A stretch of 64,000 bases of DNA from Mactra quadrangularis. Lineage: Eukaryota > Mollusca > Bivalvia > Venerida > Mactridae. Every line of letters starts with the position of its first letter. Position 1 is the stretch's first letter. The stretch is taken from the NCBI GenBank assembly GCA_025267735.1, contig CM046294.1:34255222-34319221 (forward strand). The letters run 5' to 3'. Below the pieces are notes generated by a model. The model did no database searches. It saw only the letters and a list, made by a program, of their open reading frames with translations, and was not told the origin of the DNA. The position numbers were made by a program, and so were the translations under genes. This document shows positions 1 through 11,830 of this stretch, one piece after another.

Positions 1-177
1 ATGAGATTGATTGATTGAACAGTTGAACTAGCCCTCTTATATTCATTTATATAATAACTGTCACTGTTTTCTTCCTTTTAAGTGACAGTATCATGTTGCT
101 TTTAACAAATCTACTAAAGTTGGTGTAAAATCAATTGTGTATTGGTTATATACTGATTGACAAAGAAATTTTGTTAT

Positions 178-630
178 CAGCATACTGGTCTTTGAATATA
201 TTTGTCTTGATGATTAAATTACTTTCACTGCGCAAGAGAGTAATTTAATTAGCAGACAAATATGTTCATTGACCAGTATGATGTTAGCCTATCAGCATAC
301 TGGACTTCAAATATATTTGTTGCGATGATTTAGTTACTTCCTCTGTGCAAGTGAGTAATTGAATTATTGAGATGAGTATGTTAGAAGACCAATAGGTTGG
401 TAGCATGTCAGCATACTGGACTTTGAATATATTTTTTCGGATGATTAAATTACTTTCACTGCGCAAGAGAGTAATTTATTTATCTGGAAGAGTATGTTCA
501 TTGACCAGTCTGTTGGTAGCCTTTCAACTTACTTGACTTCAAATATGTTTGTCTCAATGATTTAATTACTTTCACTGCACAAGAGAGTAACTGAATTATT
601 AGAATGAGTATGTTTGTAGACCATCATGTC
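178..630. repeat. 116-bp tandem repeat, about 4 copies, palindromic unit
   Basis: Units begin with CAGCATACTGG at 178, 293 and 409, with a degenerate start near 525, giving a period of 115-117 bp. Inside each unit TAAATTACT and AGTAATTTA flank a CTGCGCAAG-type loop, and outside them ATTTGTCT pairs with AGACAAAT. Each monomer is therefore an imperfect palindrome of roughly 90 bp. The short frame across 284-466 on the minus strand is a by-product of the repeat. Confidence 0.85.
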
Positions 631-696
631 AGTAGTATTTCTTTTATTGCTAGCATATAACTTATACATATTGGTTATTTACTAATCAATGAAGAA

Positions 697-832
697 TTGA
701 TCAGTTTTGTTGAAAATACTTGTTAAGTTTTGTTTTGGAATCGTTAAGTTTCTATTAAGTCTTTATATTTTGTTAATTGATCAGTTATGTTAAAAATGCT
801 TGTTAAGTTTTGTTAAGTTTTCTGTTAAGTCT
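697..832. repeat. Two-copy direct repeat, about 82 bp
   Basis: TTGATCAGTTWTGTTRAAAA followed by CTTGTTAAGTTTTGTT occurs at about 697 and again at about 779. Both copies continue into a TTAAGTCTTTAT stretch. Confidence 0.6.
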
Positions 833-887
833 TTATTGTGATTGTTTTAGTTTGATATGACTGCACACAATATATAAGTAATAATTT

Positions 888-1010
888 TCGATAGTGACTG
901 ACAACTGACCTTCATGATTTAGAATCAGTGATAGGAGGGAGAATGGCCCAGGAATCAAACTTTCAACTTTTCAATCAGTAGACTTGTGTTGACTTAGCAA
1001 TGAGTTTATT
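888..1010 (-). mobile_element. Degenerate tRNA-SINE fragment
   Basis: The segment with GTGACTGACAACTG, a degenerate GGTAGGAGGG-type core and CAGGAATCAAAC matches, in the same order, the complete minus-strand SINE at 35050-35348. An internal stretch is missing and the tRNA-like head is eroded. Confidence 0.55.
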
Positions 1011-1687
1011 GTAATCTATATGACTAAAACATCTTACCCGGTACTTGTAGCATATAAGATCATGTATAATCATAAATCTTAAATAATAGACTTGCCCTAT
1101 AGATGGGTGACAATGCGCACATATAAATAGACCTTAACCCAAGCTTTTTAATCGTTACACTATGCAAATTTAATATTCTTAGCTTATAAATTACTTTTTT
1201 ATCAGCTCTGTAAATTTTCATGCTTTGCTAGCTACAATGTGCTCCCTCCCCCTCTCCTTCCGGTTTGCTAGCTGCAAAACGCCAACTTATTTTTAAAAAA
1301 ATTTAAAAGACTTTTTAATTAAAAGTCTTTGAATTCTCAGTCTTCTGGGTATAATTGTCTTATTTTGTACAAATCATGTTTTATACTATTAATTTGCATC
1401 TTGAATTGACAATTCATCTCCATGAGATTTTTGTCAAAACAAAACTAGTTTAAACTACTGTGAAATCTCATGTGGATTACATTATAGTCACAGTCCAAGA
1501 GAATAAGCACCCTCAGCGCAATTTATTACTTAAAATAGACTGAAGAAGACTAAAATTTGTTATCATCTATAAAAACCTGTGCATTTTTTAAGTTTTTTAC
1601 TAGAGTTTAGCATCATGATGAGCTTTTTACAATTTTAGTTGCACTGTCATATCAGTGCTATCAGTACTTTGATTTGTAATCTAGACA
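1011..1687. other. Single-copy AT-rich sequence
   Basis: No exon or element is recognised. Two inverted repeats are visible: an AAAGACTTTTT / AAAAGTCTTT palindrome near 1306-1330, and CCATGAGATTT / AAATCTCATG arms at about 1420-1472. Confidence 0.5.
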
Positions 1688-2007
1688 GGACAAGTTCAAC
1701 CTTGTTTATTTGTGCAATGTAACATACACTCTTTTAGAAGGTCTGTATTTAAAGTTATGGTAAATAAATCTGAGACAATTTAAAACATGACTATACTCTG
1801 TGTGTAAATGATCTAATGATTTTGAATGATACATGGGGCAATGGTTAAGAACAGGGCAAGTTCTACCTAGTTTATTTGTGCAATCTTTTAGTGTTGTTTT
1901 TAAATGATGGTAAACAAATCTGAGACAGTTTTCATACTCTAGACTATACTCTGTGTGTAACTGATCTAATGAATTTGTATGATATCTGTGGCTATGGTTG
2001 AAGAACA
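1688..2007. repeat. Two-copy direct repeat, about 160 bp
   Basis: A block containing GTTTATTTGTGCAAT, GGTAAAYAAATCTGAGACA and ACTATACTCTGTGTGTAA occurs at about 1688 and about 1858. The 143-codon minus-strand frame over 1706-2137 repeats itself as a result and is not considered a gene. Confidence 0.7.
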
Positions 2008-2092
2008 AAGTTTCTAGCCTCGAAGCTCTAGGTTTGATTGTCAGCTGCGAAAGGTTAATGACAATTCTATATTTATTTTTCTTGGTAGAGAA

Positions 2093-2190
2093 TAAAGTTG
2101 TCAAATACCTGTGTAGAGAAATAATAAAAATTTTCAAATACCTGTGTAGGGAAATAGTAAAGTTGGTAAATACCAGTGTAGGGAAATAAT
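2093..2190. repeat. Short tandem repeat, about 37 bp, 3 copies
   Basis: AAATACCTGTGTAGRGAAAT recurs near 2104, 2137 and 2169 with small indels. Confidence 0.65.
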
Positions 2191-3559
2191 GCTAAACAAA
2201 ACAGTCGAGGAAGTTGGGTAGATAAGTTGGCCTGTAAATATAATCTAATAAAACTTTTTTGATTAATGGATCCAAATTTCATGGGAAAAAATACATTTTG
2301 ACTATATCATTTGTCTCAGATCAACTTCGAGGGTTCATACAAGACTGCAGTAAGTGCATTGCATAAAAGAGCAAGTTTCTACAGTATTGCGGTAACCCTC
2401 AAGTCTTGATTAATAGCACCAGAAAATATTTTTTTATATTCTAAGATCTAGTCTCTGTGTTCAATTGATGGTAAATGGGCTAGCTGTAGAAATCATGGTT
2501 AAATGAAAGAATAATATGAAGATATTAATGATCATTGATGGGTAATGTGATAAACATGTAAATTAACATTAGCATAATGTAGTGGAATATCAAAAATGAA
2601 TCCTCAGAAAAGTAAACTCTTTTGTTTACTCAAAAAGATGCTTGGTTTTCTCAGTATGCACTGTACATTGGTTTTATTTTTAAACCTTATCAATTTTATG
2701 TGGATCTTAAATGAGATCTTTTAGCTACAATATTCAATTTTGTTTGTTTTAAGGGGAAGTTTTAATTTTTGGACTGTTGTTTATAAATAAAAACTGTATG
2801 AAACTTTATTGATCTGCATTGTAATGACTAAATCATACACATTTCTAGCTACTTTCAGTTAATGGATGCAGTGGTTATAATCACATTGTTTTAGTCTTGA
2901 ATTTGGCTTATTAACTATATATATCCTTTTCCTTACTTTAATAAATATTTTTAAGCTCAAGTGTAATGGTTTTACTCAATTCTGCTGTATGTAGTCAATT
3001 TATATGGATTTGTTTTGCATACATATCTAGCTCATTCCATCATGTAGACTGTCCCTTCATTTAATCAACTTGATAAATTCAAAATCTACAAAAATTTGTT
3101 TATTTAAACCAGATAAAACTTAATATCCATAATAAATTAATTCTATTTCTAATTGTGAAAGTTTATGTGCATATGAGTATCTATAATTATATGCCCAAAT
3201 TTTAATTTGATGGTCACTACAAAACCTGCCTTAATTCAATTGTATTTAATGTAGTAAGATAAGTTTTGCATGGACCAATCAACTTGATTATTCTGCTAAA
3301 TTGTCAAATAATGAATGTTAAACAACTTATATGTTGGTCCTGAGTTGAAATTTTTACTTATCTGAAGTGATCCGTTCTGCTCTCAATTTTCCCAACTTGC
3401 AGTTTTAATGAATTTTTAGATTAATACTTAATAGTTCCGCTTTTTTAAAATATTCTGACCTTAGGTCTGCAAGTTGTTTTATTTCAAACTGAAATACTGT
3501 AATTGTGTAATTGTGTAAATTGTTGGTTGTAATTGATTAGATGTCATAATTATGTAGTA
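2191..3559. other. Single-copy AT-rich sequence
   Basis: Stops are dense in all frames. I found no recognisable exon, element or tandem structure. Confidence 0.5.
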
Positions 3560-3567
3560 AAGATTTC

Positions 3568-4110
3568 ACTGGTTTATTTTACAAATTCTCATTATACCTG
3601 CTTATTTTACAAATTCTCATTACACTGGCTTATTTTACAAATTCTCATTACACTGGCTTATTTTACAAATTCTCATTATACTGGCTTATTTTACAAATTC
3701 TCATTATACTGGCTTATTTTACAAATTCTCATTATACTGGCTTATTTTACAAATTCTCATTATACTGGCTTATTTTAACAAATTCTTATTATACTGATTT
3801 ATTTTACAAATTTTCATTATACTGGCTTATTTAACAAATTCTCATTATACTGGCTTATTTTACAAATTCTCATTATACTGGCTTATTTTACAAATTCTCA
3901 TTATACTGGCTTATTTTACAAATTCTCATTACACTGGCTTATTTTACAAATTCTCATTATACTGATTTATTTTACAAATTTTCATTATACTGATTTATTT
4001 TACAAATTTTCATTATACTGGCTTATTTTACAAATTCTCATTATACTGATTTATTTTACAAATTTTCTTATACTGGCATATTTTACAATTTCTCATTTTA
4101 CTGGCTTAGA
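3568..4110. repeat. 28-bp minisatellite, about 19 copies
   Basis: The unit is GGCTTATTTTACAAATTCTC followed by ATTATACT, in steps of 27-28 bp. A variant with GATTTATTTT and TTTTCATT appears mainly in the right half, so at least two unit types are interspersed. The unit carries no stop in one frame, which explains the open frame at 3533-3778. Confidence 0.9.
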
Positions 4111-4795
4111 TTATGAGTTCTCAAATAGTGAACTTAACTTGAGTTTTTTTTTTATTTCATAAATTACAATTACTAAATGTTCAATTTTATATGGAACGTG
4201 TTCTGTAATAAACTTAAACTAATTTTTACATTGATTTTTTTTCTCAAGTGCTCATGTGATACTATAGTTTTAACATATCAGATAATATATTGTATTGGTC
4301 AGATTTCATTGAGTGTTTTTGTAAACATTATGGCCTTTAATTCTAAAAGTATTTCTAAATTATTCAACTGGTAGGATTCTCAATACTAGTATTGTGATCA
4401 TACTAGACTCTGGGGATGAGAATGTGTTCCACCCAATAATCTGGAAAGTTTATGAAGATACTAAGATATAATCATCCATAAATGATGGAAAAATGTCATT
4501 GAAGATTCTAGCTTGTAACAGATAAGACTAATGTGAACTATAAGGCTGATGTAATATCATTTGTTTCACTTTTTATTTTATAAAATGACCTGATAAGATA
4601 TGTAACATTATTGAAAACAAACTATAAAATGACTACCCATCAATAAGTCGCATACTGTATACTTACTGGTAATAAGCGTAAATTCAGTTCAGATTATCTC
4701 CCTTATCTCAGGTAAATAATATGATACTCTCTGCAAAAATATTGAAATGAAAGTACCCACACACTATGTCAGAATATAAGAATATCTCTTTACTT
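4111..4795. other. AT-rich sequence, nothing recognised
   Basis: It contains a 65-codon plus frame (4177-4374) and AT-rich spacer. Neither splice-site context nor a family resemblance supports the frame. Confidence 0.45.
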
Positions 4796-4799
4796 TGGA

Positions 4800-5057
4800 G
4801 TGCCTGTCTTTTGTTAGGCCTAAGCATATCTCTACATTTTAGAGGGTGTTTCACACAATCCGGTCCTAATGTCTTTTGTCAGGCTAGCTAAGCCTATCTT
4901 TTTATCCTAGAGAGTCTTTCACACAATCTAGTTCTTATGTCTTTTGTCAGGTTAGCTAAGCCTATCTTTTTATCCTAGAGAGTCTTTCACACAATCTAGT
5001 TCTTATGTCTTTTGTCAGGTTAGCTAAGCCTATCTTTTTATCCTGGAGGGTCTTTCA
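4800..5057. repeat. 68-bp tandem repeat, about 4 copies
   Basis: AAGCCTATCTTTTTATCC recurs at 4891, 4959 and 5027 (period 68) with TCTTTCACACAATC and TATGTCTTTTGTCAGG in each unit. The first copy, from about 4800, is more diverged. Confidence 0.85.
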
Positions 5058-5230
5058 TATGTATATATGTAAAAATGTATATATGTAAATATGTAAATAT
5101 GTATATATGTAAATATGTATATATGTATAAATGTAAATATGTAAATACATGTATAAGTATACATGTAAATATGTATATATGTATAAATGTAAATATGCGT
5201 ATATGTTTATATGTATATATGTACATATGT
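5058..5230. repeat. ATGTAWAT-type microsatellite
   Basis: This is a run of ATGTATAT and ATGTAAAT octamers. Its lack of stops gives open frames on both strands. The same motif recurs at 5380-5425 and 7482-7612 and so brackets the following array. Confidence 0.85.
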
Positions 5231-7481
5231 TTTTCTGCTTTTTCTGTTTTAAGTTTTTATTGTACATAGTTTGCCAACCTCTGGCATAATCTAAGGTCCC
5301 GTAAGTTCATGGTTTGTTCGGTTTTTATCTTTCTTTTTTTTAGTTTTTATTGTAGCATGTTGTAGCAAATCTCTGGCTAAATGTAAATATGCATACATGT
5401 TTATATGTTAATATGTATATATGTTTTTTTCCATTTTTTTTCCATTCTAGCTTTTATTGTATATAGTTAACCAACCTGGTCTGTTCAGTTTTTATTATTC
5501 TGTTTTTATCTTTCTGCTTTTAGTTTTTATTGTTAAATGAACCAACCTGGTCTGTTCGGTTTTTATTTTTCTGTTTTTATCCTCCTGCTTTTAGTTTTTA
5601 TTGTTAACAGTTAACCAACCTGGTCTGTTCGGTTTTTATTTTTCTGTTTTTATCTGTCTGCTTTTAGTTTTTATTGTATATAGTTAGCCAACCTGGTCTG
5701 TTCGGTTTTTATTTTTCTGTTTTTACATTTTTGTTTTTAGTTTTTATTGTATATAGTTTGCCAACCTCTGGCGTGGTCTAAGGTCCCGTAAGTTCATGGT
5801 CGTTCGGTTTTTATATTTCTGTTTTTATCTTTCTGCTTTTAGTTTTTATTGTATATAGTAAGCAAACCTGGTCTGTTCCGTTTTTATTTTTCTGTTTTTA
5901 TCTGTCTGCTTTTAGTTTTTATTGTTAAATGAACCAACCTGGTCTGTTCGGTTTTTATTTTTCTGTTTTTATCTGTCTGCTTTTGGTTTTTATTGTATAT
6001 AGTTAGCCAACCTGGTCTGTTCGGTTTTTATTTTTCTGCTTTTATTTTTCTGTTTTTAGTTTTTATTGTATATAGTTTGCCAACCTCTGGCGTGGTCTAA
6101 GGTCCCGTAAGTTCATGGTCGTTCGGTTTTTATTTTTCTGTTTTTATCTTTCTGCTTTTAGTTTTTATTGTTTATAGTTAGCCAACCTGGTCTGTTCAGT
6201 TTTTATTTTTCTGTTTTTATCTTTCTGCTTTTGGTTTTTATTGTATATAGTTAGCCAACCTGGTCTGTTCGGTTTTTATTTTTCTGTTTTTATTTTTCTG
6301 CTTTTAGTTTTTATTGTTTATAGTTTGCCAACCTCTGGCGTGGTCTAAGGTCCATTAAGTTCATGGTCGTTCGGTTTTTATTTTTCTGTTTTTAGTTTTT
6401 ATTGTATATAGTTAGCCAACCTGGTCTGTTCGGTTTTTATTTTTCTGTTTTTATTTTTCTGTTTTTAGTTTTTATTGTATATAGTTTGCCAACCTCTGGC
6501 GTGGTCTAAGGTCCCGTAAGTTCATGGTCGTTCGGTTTTTATTTTTCTGTTTTTATCTTTCTGCTTTTAGTTTTTATTGTTTATAGTTTGCCAACCTCTG
6601 GCGTGGTCTAAGGTCCCGTAAGTTCATGGTCGTTCGGATTTTATTTTTCTGTTTTTAGTTTTTATTGTATATAGTTAGCCAACCTGGTCTGTTCGGTTTT
6701 TATTTTTCTGTTTTTTTTTTTCTGCTTTTGGTTTTTATTGTATATAGTTAGCCAACCTGGTCTGTTCGGTTTTTATTTTTCTGTTTTTATTTTTCTGTTT
6801 TTAGTTTTGATTGTATATAGTTTGCCAACCTCTGGCGTGGTCTAAGGTCCCGTAAGTTCATGGTCGTTCGGTTTTTATTTTTCTGTTTTTATCTTTCTGC
6901 TTTTAGTTTTTATTGTTTATAGTTTGCCAACCTCTGGCGTGGTCTAAGGTCCCGTAAGTTCATGGTCGTTCGGTTTTTATTTTTCTGTTTTTATCTTTCT
7001 GCTTTTAGTTTTTATTGTATATAGTTAGCCAACCTGGTCTGTTCGGTTTTTATTTTTCTGTTTTTATCTTTCTGCTTTTAGTTTTTATTGTATATAGTTA
7101 GCCAACCTGGTCTGTTCGGTTTTTATTTTTCTGTTTTTATCTGTCTGCTTTTAGTTTTTATTGTATATAGTTAGCCAACCTGGTCTGTTCGGTTTTTATT
7201 TTTCTGTTATTATCTGTCTGCTTTTAGTTTTTATTGTATATAGTTAGCCAACCTGGTCTGTTCGGTTTTTATTTTTCTGTTTTTATCTGTCTGCTTTTAG
7301 TTTTTATTGTATATAGTTAGCCAACCTGGTCTGTTCGGTTTTTATTTTTCTGTTTTTATCTTTCTGCTTTTAGTTTTTATTGTATATAGCCAACCTCTGG
7401 TGTGGTCTAAGGTCCAGTAAGTTCATGGTTTGTTCAGTTTTTTTTCTGCTTTTATCATCTGTTTTTAGTTTTTAGCCAACC
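5231..7481. repeat. Composite satellite array of 73-bp and 102-bp monomers
   Basis: Two related monomers alternate. The short one (73 bp) has GCCAACCTGGTCTGTTCGG, and the long one (102 bp) has GCCAACCTCTGGCGTGG plus GGTCCCGTAAGTTCATGG. Both share GTTTTTATTTTTCTG and TTTTAGTTTTTATTG. CCAACC positions at 5934, 6007, 6080, 6182, 6255 and 6328 show steps of 73, 73, 102, 73 and 73; an 88-bp step (6328 to 6416) is a deletion variant. About 28 monomers are present in total. No promoter or coding signal was recognised. Confidence 0.9.
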
Positions 7482-7612
7482 TCTGGCTAAATGTTAATAT
7501 GTAAATATGTATATTAGTATATATGTAAATATGTATTTATGTAAATATGTATGAATGTAAATATGTATTTATGTAAATATGTATGAATGTAACTATGTAT
7601 ATATGTACATAT
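7482..7612. repeat. ATGTAAAT microsatellite, right flank of the array
   Basis: This is the same octamer family as at 5058-5230. It follows CCAACCTCTGGCTAAATG, which also precedes the microsatellite patch at about 5365. Confidence 0.8.
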
Positions 7613-8068
7613 CTTTTACCTATTTTTAGTTTTATTATAAGCATATGATAACTATATACAATGTAATATCATAATAAAATTCATTCCACAGCATATTTCC
7701 TGTTCATTTTTGGAAATATAATCCTGAGACACAGTTTCTTCTACAATTGGAGAGTATCATTTAATATACCTGAGAGATATCTGAAAACTGAATTATTTTC
7801 CTCCGATACTGTATTTAAAATATTTTATGACATAAAACAGTTTTAATGGAAAGCAGTTCTTACTACTTGTATTAATAACTTAAAGATTCCTCATAGTTTA
7901 TGTTGATCCATTGGATAGTACTATCAGGACCATTAGTATTATATCATATAGATTTCTTTCAATCAAAATCAAAACTTTAGCTATGTTAGTTCATAGACAT
8001 TCACTATGATGTTAAAAATGAACTATTTTCAGACAAATTTTATAACATATTGAACTTTGTAATGTACA
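7613..8068. other. Single-copy AT-rich sequence
   Basis: No recognisable feature was found. Confidence 0.45.
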
Positions 8069-8680
8069 AATATCACCTACAACTCATGTAGTAACTGGTT
8101 GTTGCATTGTTAGTAAATGTATTGAGCCGGTTTTTACATGGGGTTTTTCCCATGTTTAGAAGTTGACTGTGGCAAATCCACATCAAAATTTGTCGGGGAC
8201 AATTACATTCCGTTGTGCGGGCACAAATTAAGGGATAATTACCACTGATATTAATATAGTCCGCATTACGCACAATCTCCGTAAACAGAGATCCTGTAGA
8301 GCGTTGTCTTACTGGGTCTCTACTTAGTCAATGCAAGGTCACATCGAGATGAACTTTGTGTCAACCAATGAATGTTTAGCTTTCATCTTGACGAAAAACA
8401 CTTTAAATCACATTTTGATTTCGTAATTTCTATTTTTAGACCAAGGTTTGAAAGCCAGTCTGCGATTGGGTGGCTCATTTCAAAATGTGTGACATAGTCG
8501 ATGTAAACAAGTTATGTATCATAACAATTTCTCATGAATATCATGATGAGAAAAGGTCACCTGAACATGACTTTCGTTTGGAAACAGCCAGATTTAAATT
8601 AGCGAGTATGCGAGCGGTAAAATTTAAGATCGGGTTTTATTTAGATTGCATTACGCATTAACAAGCTGATGATAAGAAGT
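8069..8680. other. More CpG-rich single-copy patch
   Basis: By eye this stretch has clearly more CpG and GC than its surroundings, for example GTCGGGGACAATT, GTCCGCATTACGCAC and GCGAGTATGCGAGCGG, plus a CCAAT (8368) and an inverted CCAAT (8465). Short frames occur on both strands (66 and 63 codons) but resemble no known family. It could be an old element, a regulatory region or a non-coding exon. Confidence 0.3.
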
Positions 8681-9830
8681 ATGCATACATCTTATCTAGT
8701 TTACGTATGGTATAGGTCCCTTGTATCGCTTGTATACAGCCATATACTCTACCAAAATCCCATGTCTGACAGCCGTATGGTAGCTTTGATTGATCAACTG
8801 CTCATTGAGTTTTACCTCTTTTACATTTTGTTACATATATATAAGATTCCTAGGTATTTCTAGTGCTATATTAGACACTTTACAAGAAACATTAATAATG
8901 CACAATGAATGAATTTAAGCCAGGACATTTTTACCTTGGCATTAGTCTTGTCTTAAAAGTTTAAAGTTTATAATTTTTAACCATTAACTAGTTTATTTTT
9001 CTATTTTTTCTTACTGAAAACAGTATTTTAGCAACAATTCAGTGTACAACACATGATATTTACAGCATTTCTTTCAAATTTTGATTATTCAAAGCCTCTC
9101 TAATACTTGAAAGGAAGAGAGATCACAGTTTTGTATAAACTAACCAGTCTTGTTAAGAAAACATTTGAAAAATGATACAAGTAAAGCGTGCTGTCTATGA
9201 ATAATCCCATGGAAATCATGATTTACTATCAAAACAGATTTTGGAATGACCATGTTTTCTTCATTTTTTCTGATTCAATGTTTATATTAAAGAAAATGTA
9301 ATTTTTGATAAGGTAAACACTGTATAGTAGGACCTGTATGATCATTTTTAATTTTTATTCAGTATAATATCAATCTTAAGTCACTTATTAATGTCAACGC
9401 CATTGTATCACCTCAGTTCAAATTTTTTACCTTTATTTAAAGTACATAAAAGTAGACTGTGTTTGGATGAGTAATATATTGCATAAAATTTTAATCACAA
9501 CATCTAGTGGGCTCTTTAGTGGAATAGTGTATAATGATAAGAGAATAAGATTTTCTTAGAAAATCGCCGGGCTGAAAAACAAGGAATTGAGCTCTAACAT
9601 ACAGTGGAAATTATGGAAACAAGTGATGGCCATACCTACACTTTCATGTATAAAGCAACATAGTCATTGTGCATATTTTAACTATTTTATAACTTTGGTG
9701 TAATATATACGCAATATAAAATACAGTCTTCCAAAGTCACTTTAATTTTTACAATGTATGTGTAATTAACACTAACAATGCTTGCTACTTATGTTCCATG
9801 GCTATGAAAAGTAGATAAAAGGAAATCCAA
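8681..9830. other. AT-rich spacer
   Basis: No exon, SINE or tandem structure was recognised. Confidence 0.45.
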
Positions 9831-9832
9831 AT

Positions 9833-10020
9833 TAAAAAAAATATATAAAAGATGAATCCAAGCGAATATAAGAAAAAAAAGATGGATTCAAAAATAAAAA
9901 ATAAATGAAAAATGAATCCAAGCAAATATAAGAAAAAAAAAAGATGGATTCAAAAGGAAAATATAAATGAAAAATGAATCCAAGTGAATATAAGAAAAAA
10001 AATGGATTCAAAAACTAATA
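9833..10020. repeat. About 60-bp tandem repeat, 3 copies
   Basis: GATGAATCCAAGCGAATATA, then A-rich sequence, then GATGGATTCAAAA recurs three times. The last TGGATTCAAAA runs directly into the 100-bp array. Confidence 0.8.
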
Positions 10021-10600
10021 ACAAGTCCGAGTAATCTAGTGAAGGACCCAGGTAATTCTGGGGGGATAGCTAGATCGGAAGATGTCGACAATAATTGACA
10101 ATGGATTCAAAAACTAATAACAAGTCCCGAGTAATCTAGTGAAGGACCCAGGTAATTCTGGGGGGATAGCTAGATCGGAAGATGTCGACAATAATTGACA
10201 ATGGATTCAAAATCTAATAACAAGTCCCGAGTAATCTAGTGAAGGACCCAGGTAATTCTGGGGGGATAGCTAGATCGGAAGATGTCGACACTTATTGACA
10301 ATGGATTCAAAATCTAATAACAAGTCCCGAGTAATCTAGTGAAGGACCCAGGTAATTCTGGGGGGATAGCTAGATCGGAAGATGTCGACACTTATTGACA
10401 ATGGATTCAAAATCTAATAACAAGTCCCGAGTAATCTAGTGAAGGACCCAGGTAATTCTGGGGGGATAGCTAGATCGGAAGATGTCGACACTTATTGACA
10501 ATGGATTCAAAATCTTATTACAAGTCCCGAGTAATCTAGTGAAGGACCCAGGTAATTCTGGGGGGATAGCTAGATCGGAAGATGTCGACACTTATTGACC
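10003..10600. repeat. 100-bp satellite, 6 near-identical copies
   Basis: TGGATTCAAAA starts units at 10003, 10102, 10202, 10302, 10402 and 10502. Copies differ at only a few positions (for example CAATAATTGA against CACTTATTGA, and AGTCCG against AGTCCCG). The unit is more GC-rich than its surroundings and includes GAGTAATCTAGTG, GGTAATTCTGGGGGG and AGATGTCGACA. The low divergence implies recent amplification or gene conversion. Confidence 0.95.
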
Positions 10601-11441
10601 ATACAATTATTTGAAAATGTTTTATAAAAAAAAAAAAAAAAAAAAAAAACACAAAAAAAACATGGCTGGTCATAGTATTGAGTGTTGTTCAGGTGTTAAT
10701 TACATACACTTAGTGTAGAAATTATAAATTCATATGGAATTCTGTGATTCATTATTTCACATAATTATATTTATAAGTTTGACATACAGTATATTGTAAC
10801 TGTATTTCAGAGTTTACAAGTGATGACCATTTTGATGGGTTATTCACATGTAGCTCCAGTGGCTTAAGTTGTTTGCATAGAAATTAAGGTTTTGGTACAT
10901 CAACTGAATAGTAATGAATAAATACCACTACTTCATGTTCCACTGCAGGTCATTTCTTCTATGAAATTGAACCTTAAGGTTGATTTCATTGACAATACTA
11001 AAAGTTTTAGGCTCTATATGGGAGGGTAAGACAAGAAATGCTGGTTAGGCAAGCTGGTCACCATTCATCATTCACATGTGATTAAGATTCTATAATAATA
11101 AAACTTAATCAAAAGCACATGGTTACTTTGATTTGTACTGTAGATAGAGGTTTCATGAACATAAGAATGGCTTTGATAAATGTGACTTGTAAGAATATTT
11201 TTGTACAGAGCTTTTATTTTATTGATACTGTATTTAGTAATTTGCATTTTGGATAAGTTTCAGGTATAACTTATTTGTGTTCTTAAACTGTTTTATATTG
11301 TATTAGGTTATATTCATTTTTGTGTTTAAATTTTTGTGCTTAAATGTTTGTGCTAAATATTTTGCACATTTTGGTAAGAAACATCAAGAATTGAATACTT
11401 TGCTTTTGTTGAAACTTGTAATATAATAGGTTCATTCATTT
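10601..11441. other. AT-rich spacer with a poly-A run
   Basis: A run of about 25 A at 10625-10650 follows the satellite directly. The rest is featureless. Confidence 0.5.
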
Positions 11442-11830
11442 TATTATCTCGCGGCGAACTTCAAATATTTACCTAAGTTATTGGTCACTTGAACCAGTTG
11501 TTATAGAATCATGTTCTAGATATTTCCAATTTTAGTTAGGTTGAACATGTACGCTTGAATTCGCGGTTCATGGGTACAAGCACTATATAAGAAGCCACAG
11601 CATGCCTGCAGGGCATTCTGTGGTTAGTTGTAAATCAATCTTTTCAAATGTTTTCTCTACGGTATTGGTCAGCTGTACATGTATTGGTTCTACTTTAATT
11701 TCATTGTTTTAATGTTAAGTCTGTGTACTTTTACATCAACTCTTGTAAATCAAACTGTCTCTATTAAATTATTAGTTTAATGAAGTTTAAATAAAATTTA
11801 ATGACCCTTGTGAGTAATGAATTGTAGCAT
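11442..11830 (+). mobile_element. Possible solo LTR or promoter-like segment
   Basis: TATATAAGAAG (about 11584) is followed within a few bases by a 29-bp near-palindrome (CCACAGCATGCC ... GGCATTCTGTGG). About 200 bp later come AATAAA (about 11790) and a T-rich tract. The order TATA, start-site hairpin, polyadenylation signal suits an LTR, but I could not place matching TG...CA termini or a target duplication. Confidence 0.2.

Noticed and set aside
1706..2137. 143-residue minus-strand protein with an internal duplication
   Set aside because: The duplication is a DNA-level direct repeat with indels, without splice signals or recognisable motifs.
3533..3778. 81-residue plus-strand protein
   Set aside because: The frame is entirely the 28-bp repeat, which lacks stops.
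5038..5269. Tyrosine/isoleucine-rich proteins on both strands
   Set aside because: Translation of the ATGTAWAT microsatellite.
10003..10600. Sequencing-adapter contamination (AGATCGGAAGA in each 100-bp unit)
   Set aside because: Only 11 bases match the common adapter start. The next bases differ, and the motif lies inside an otherwise biological repeat present in every unit.
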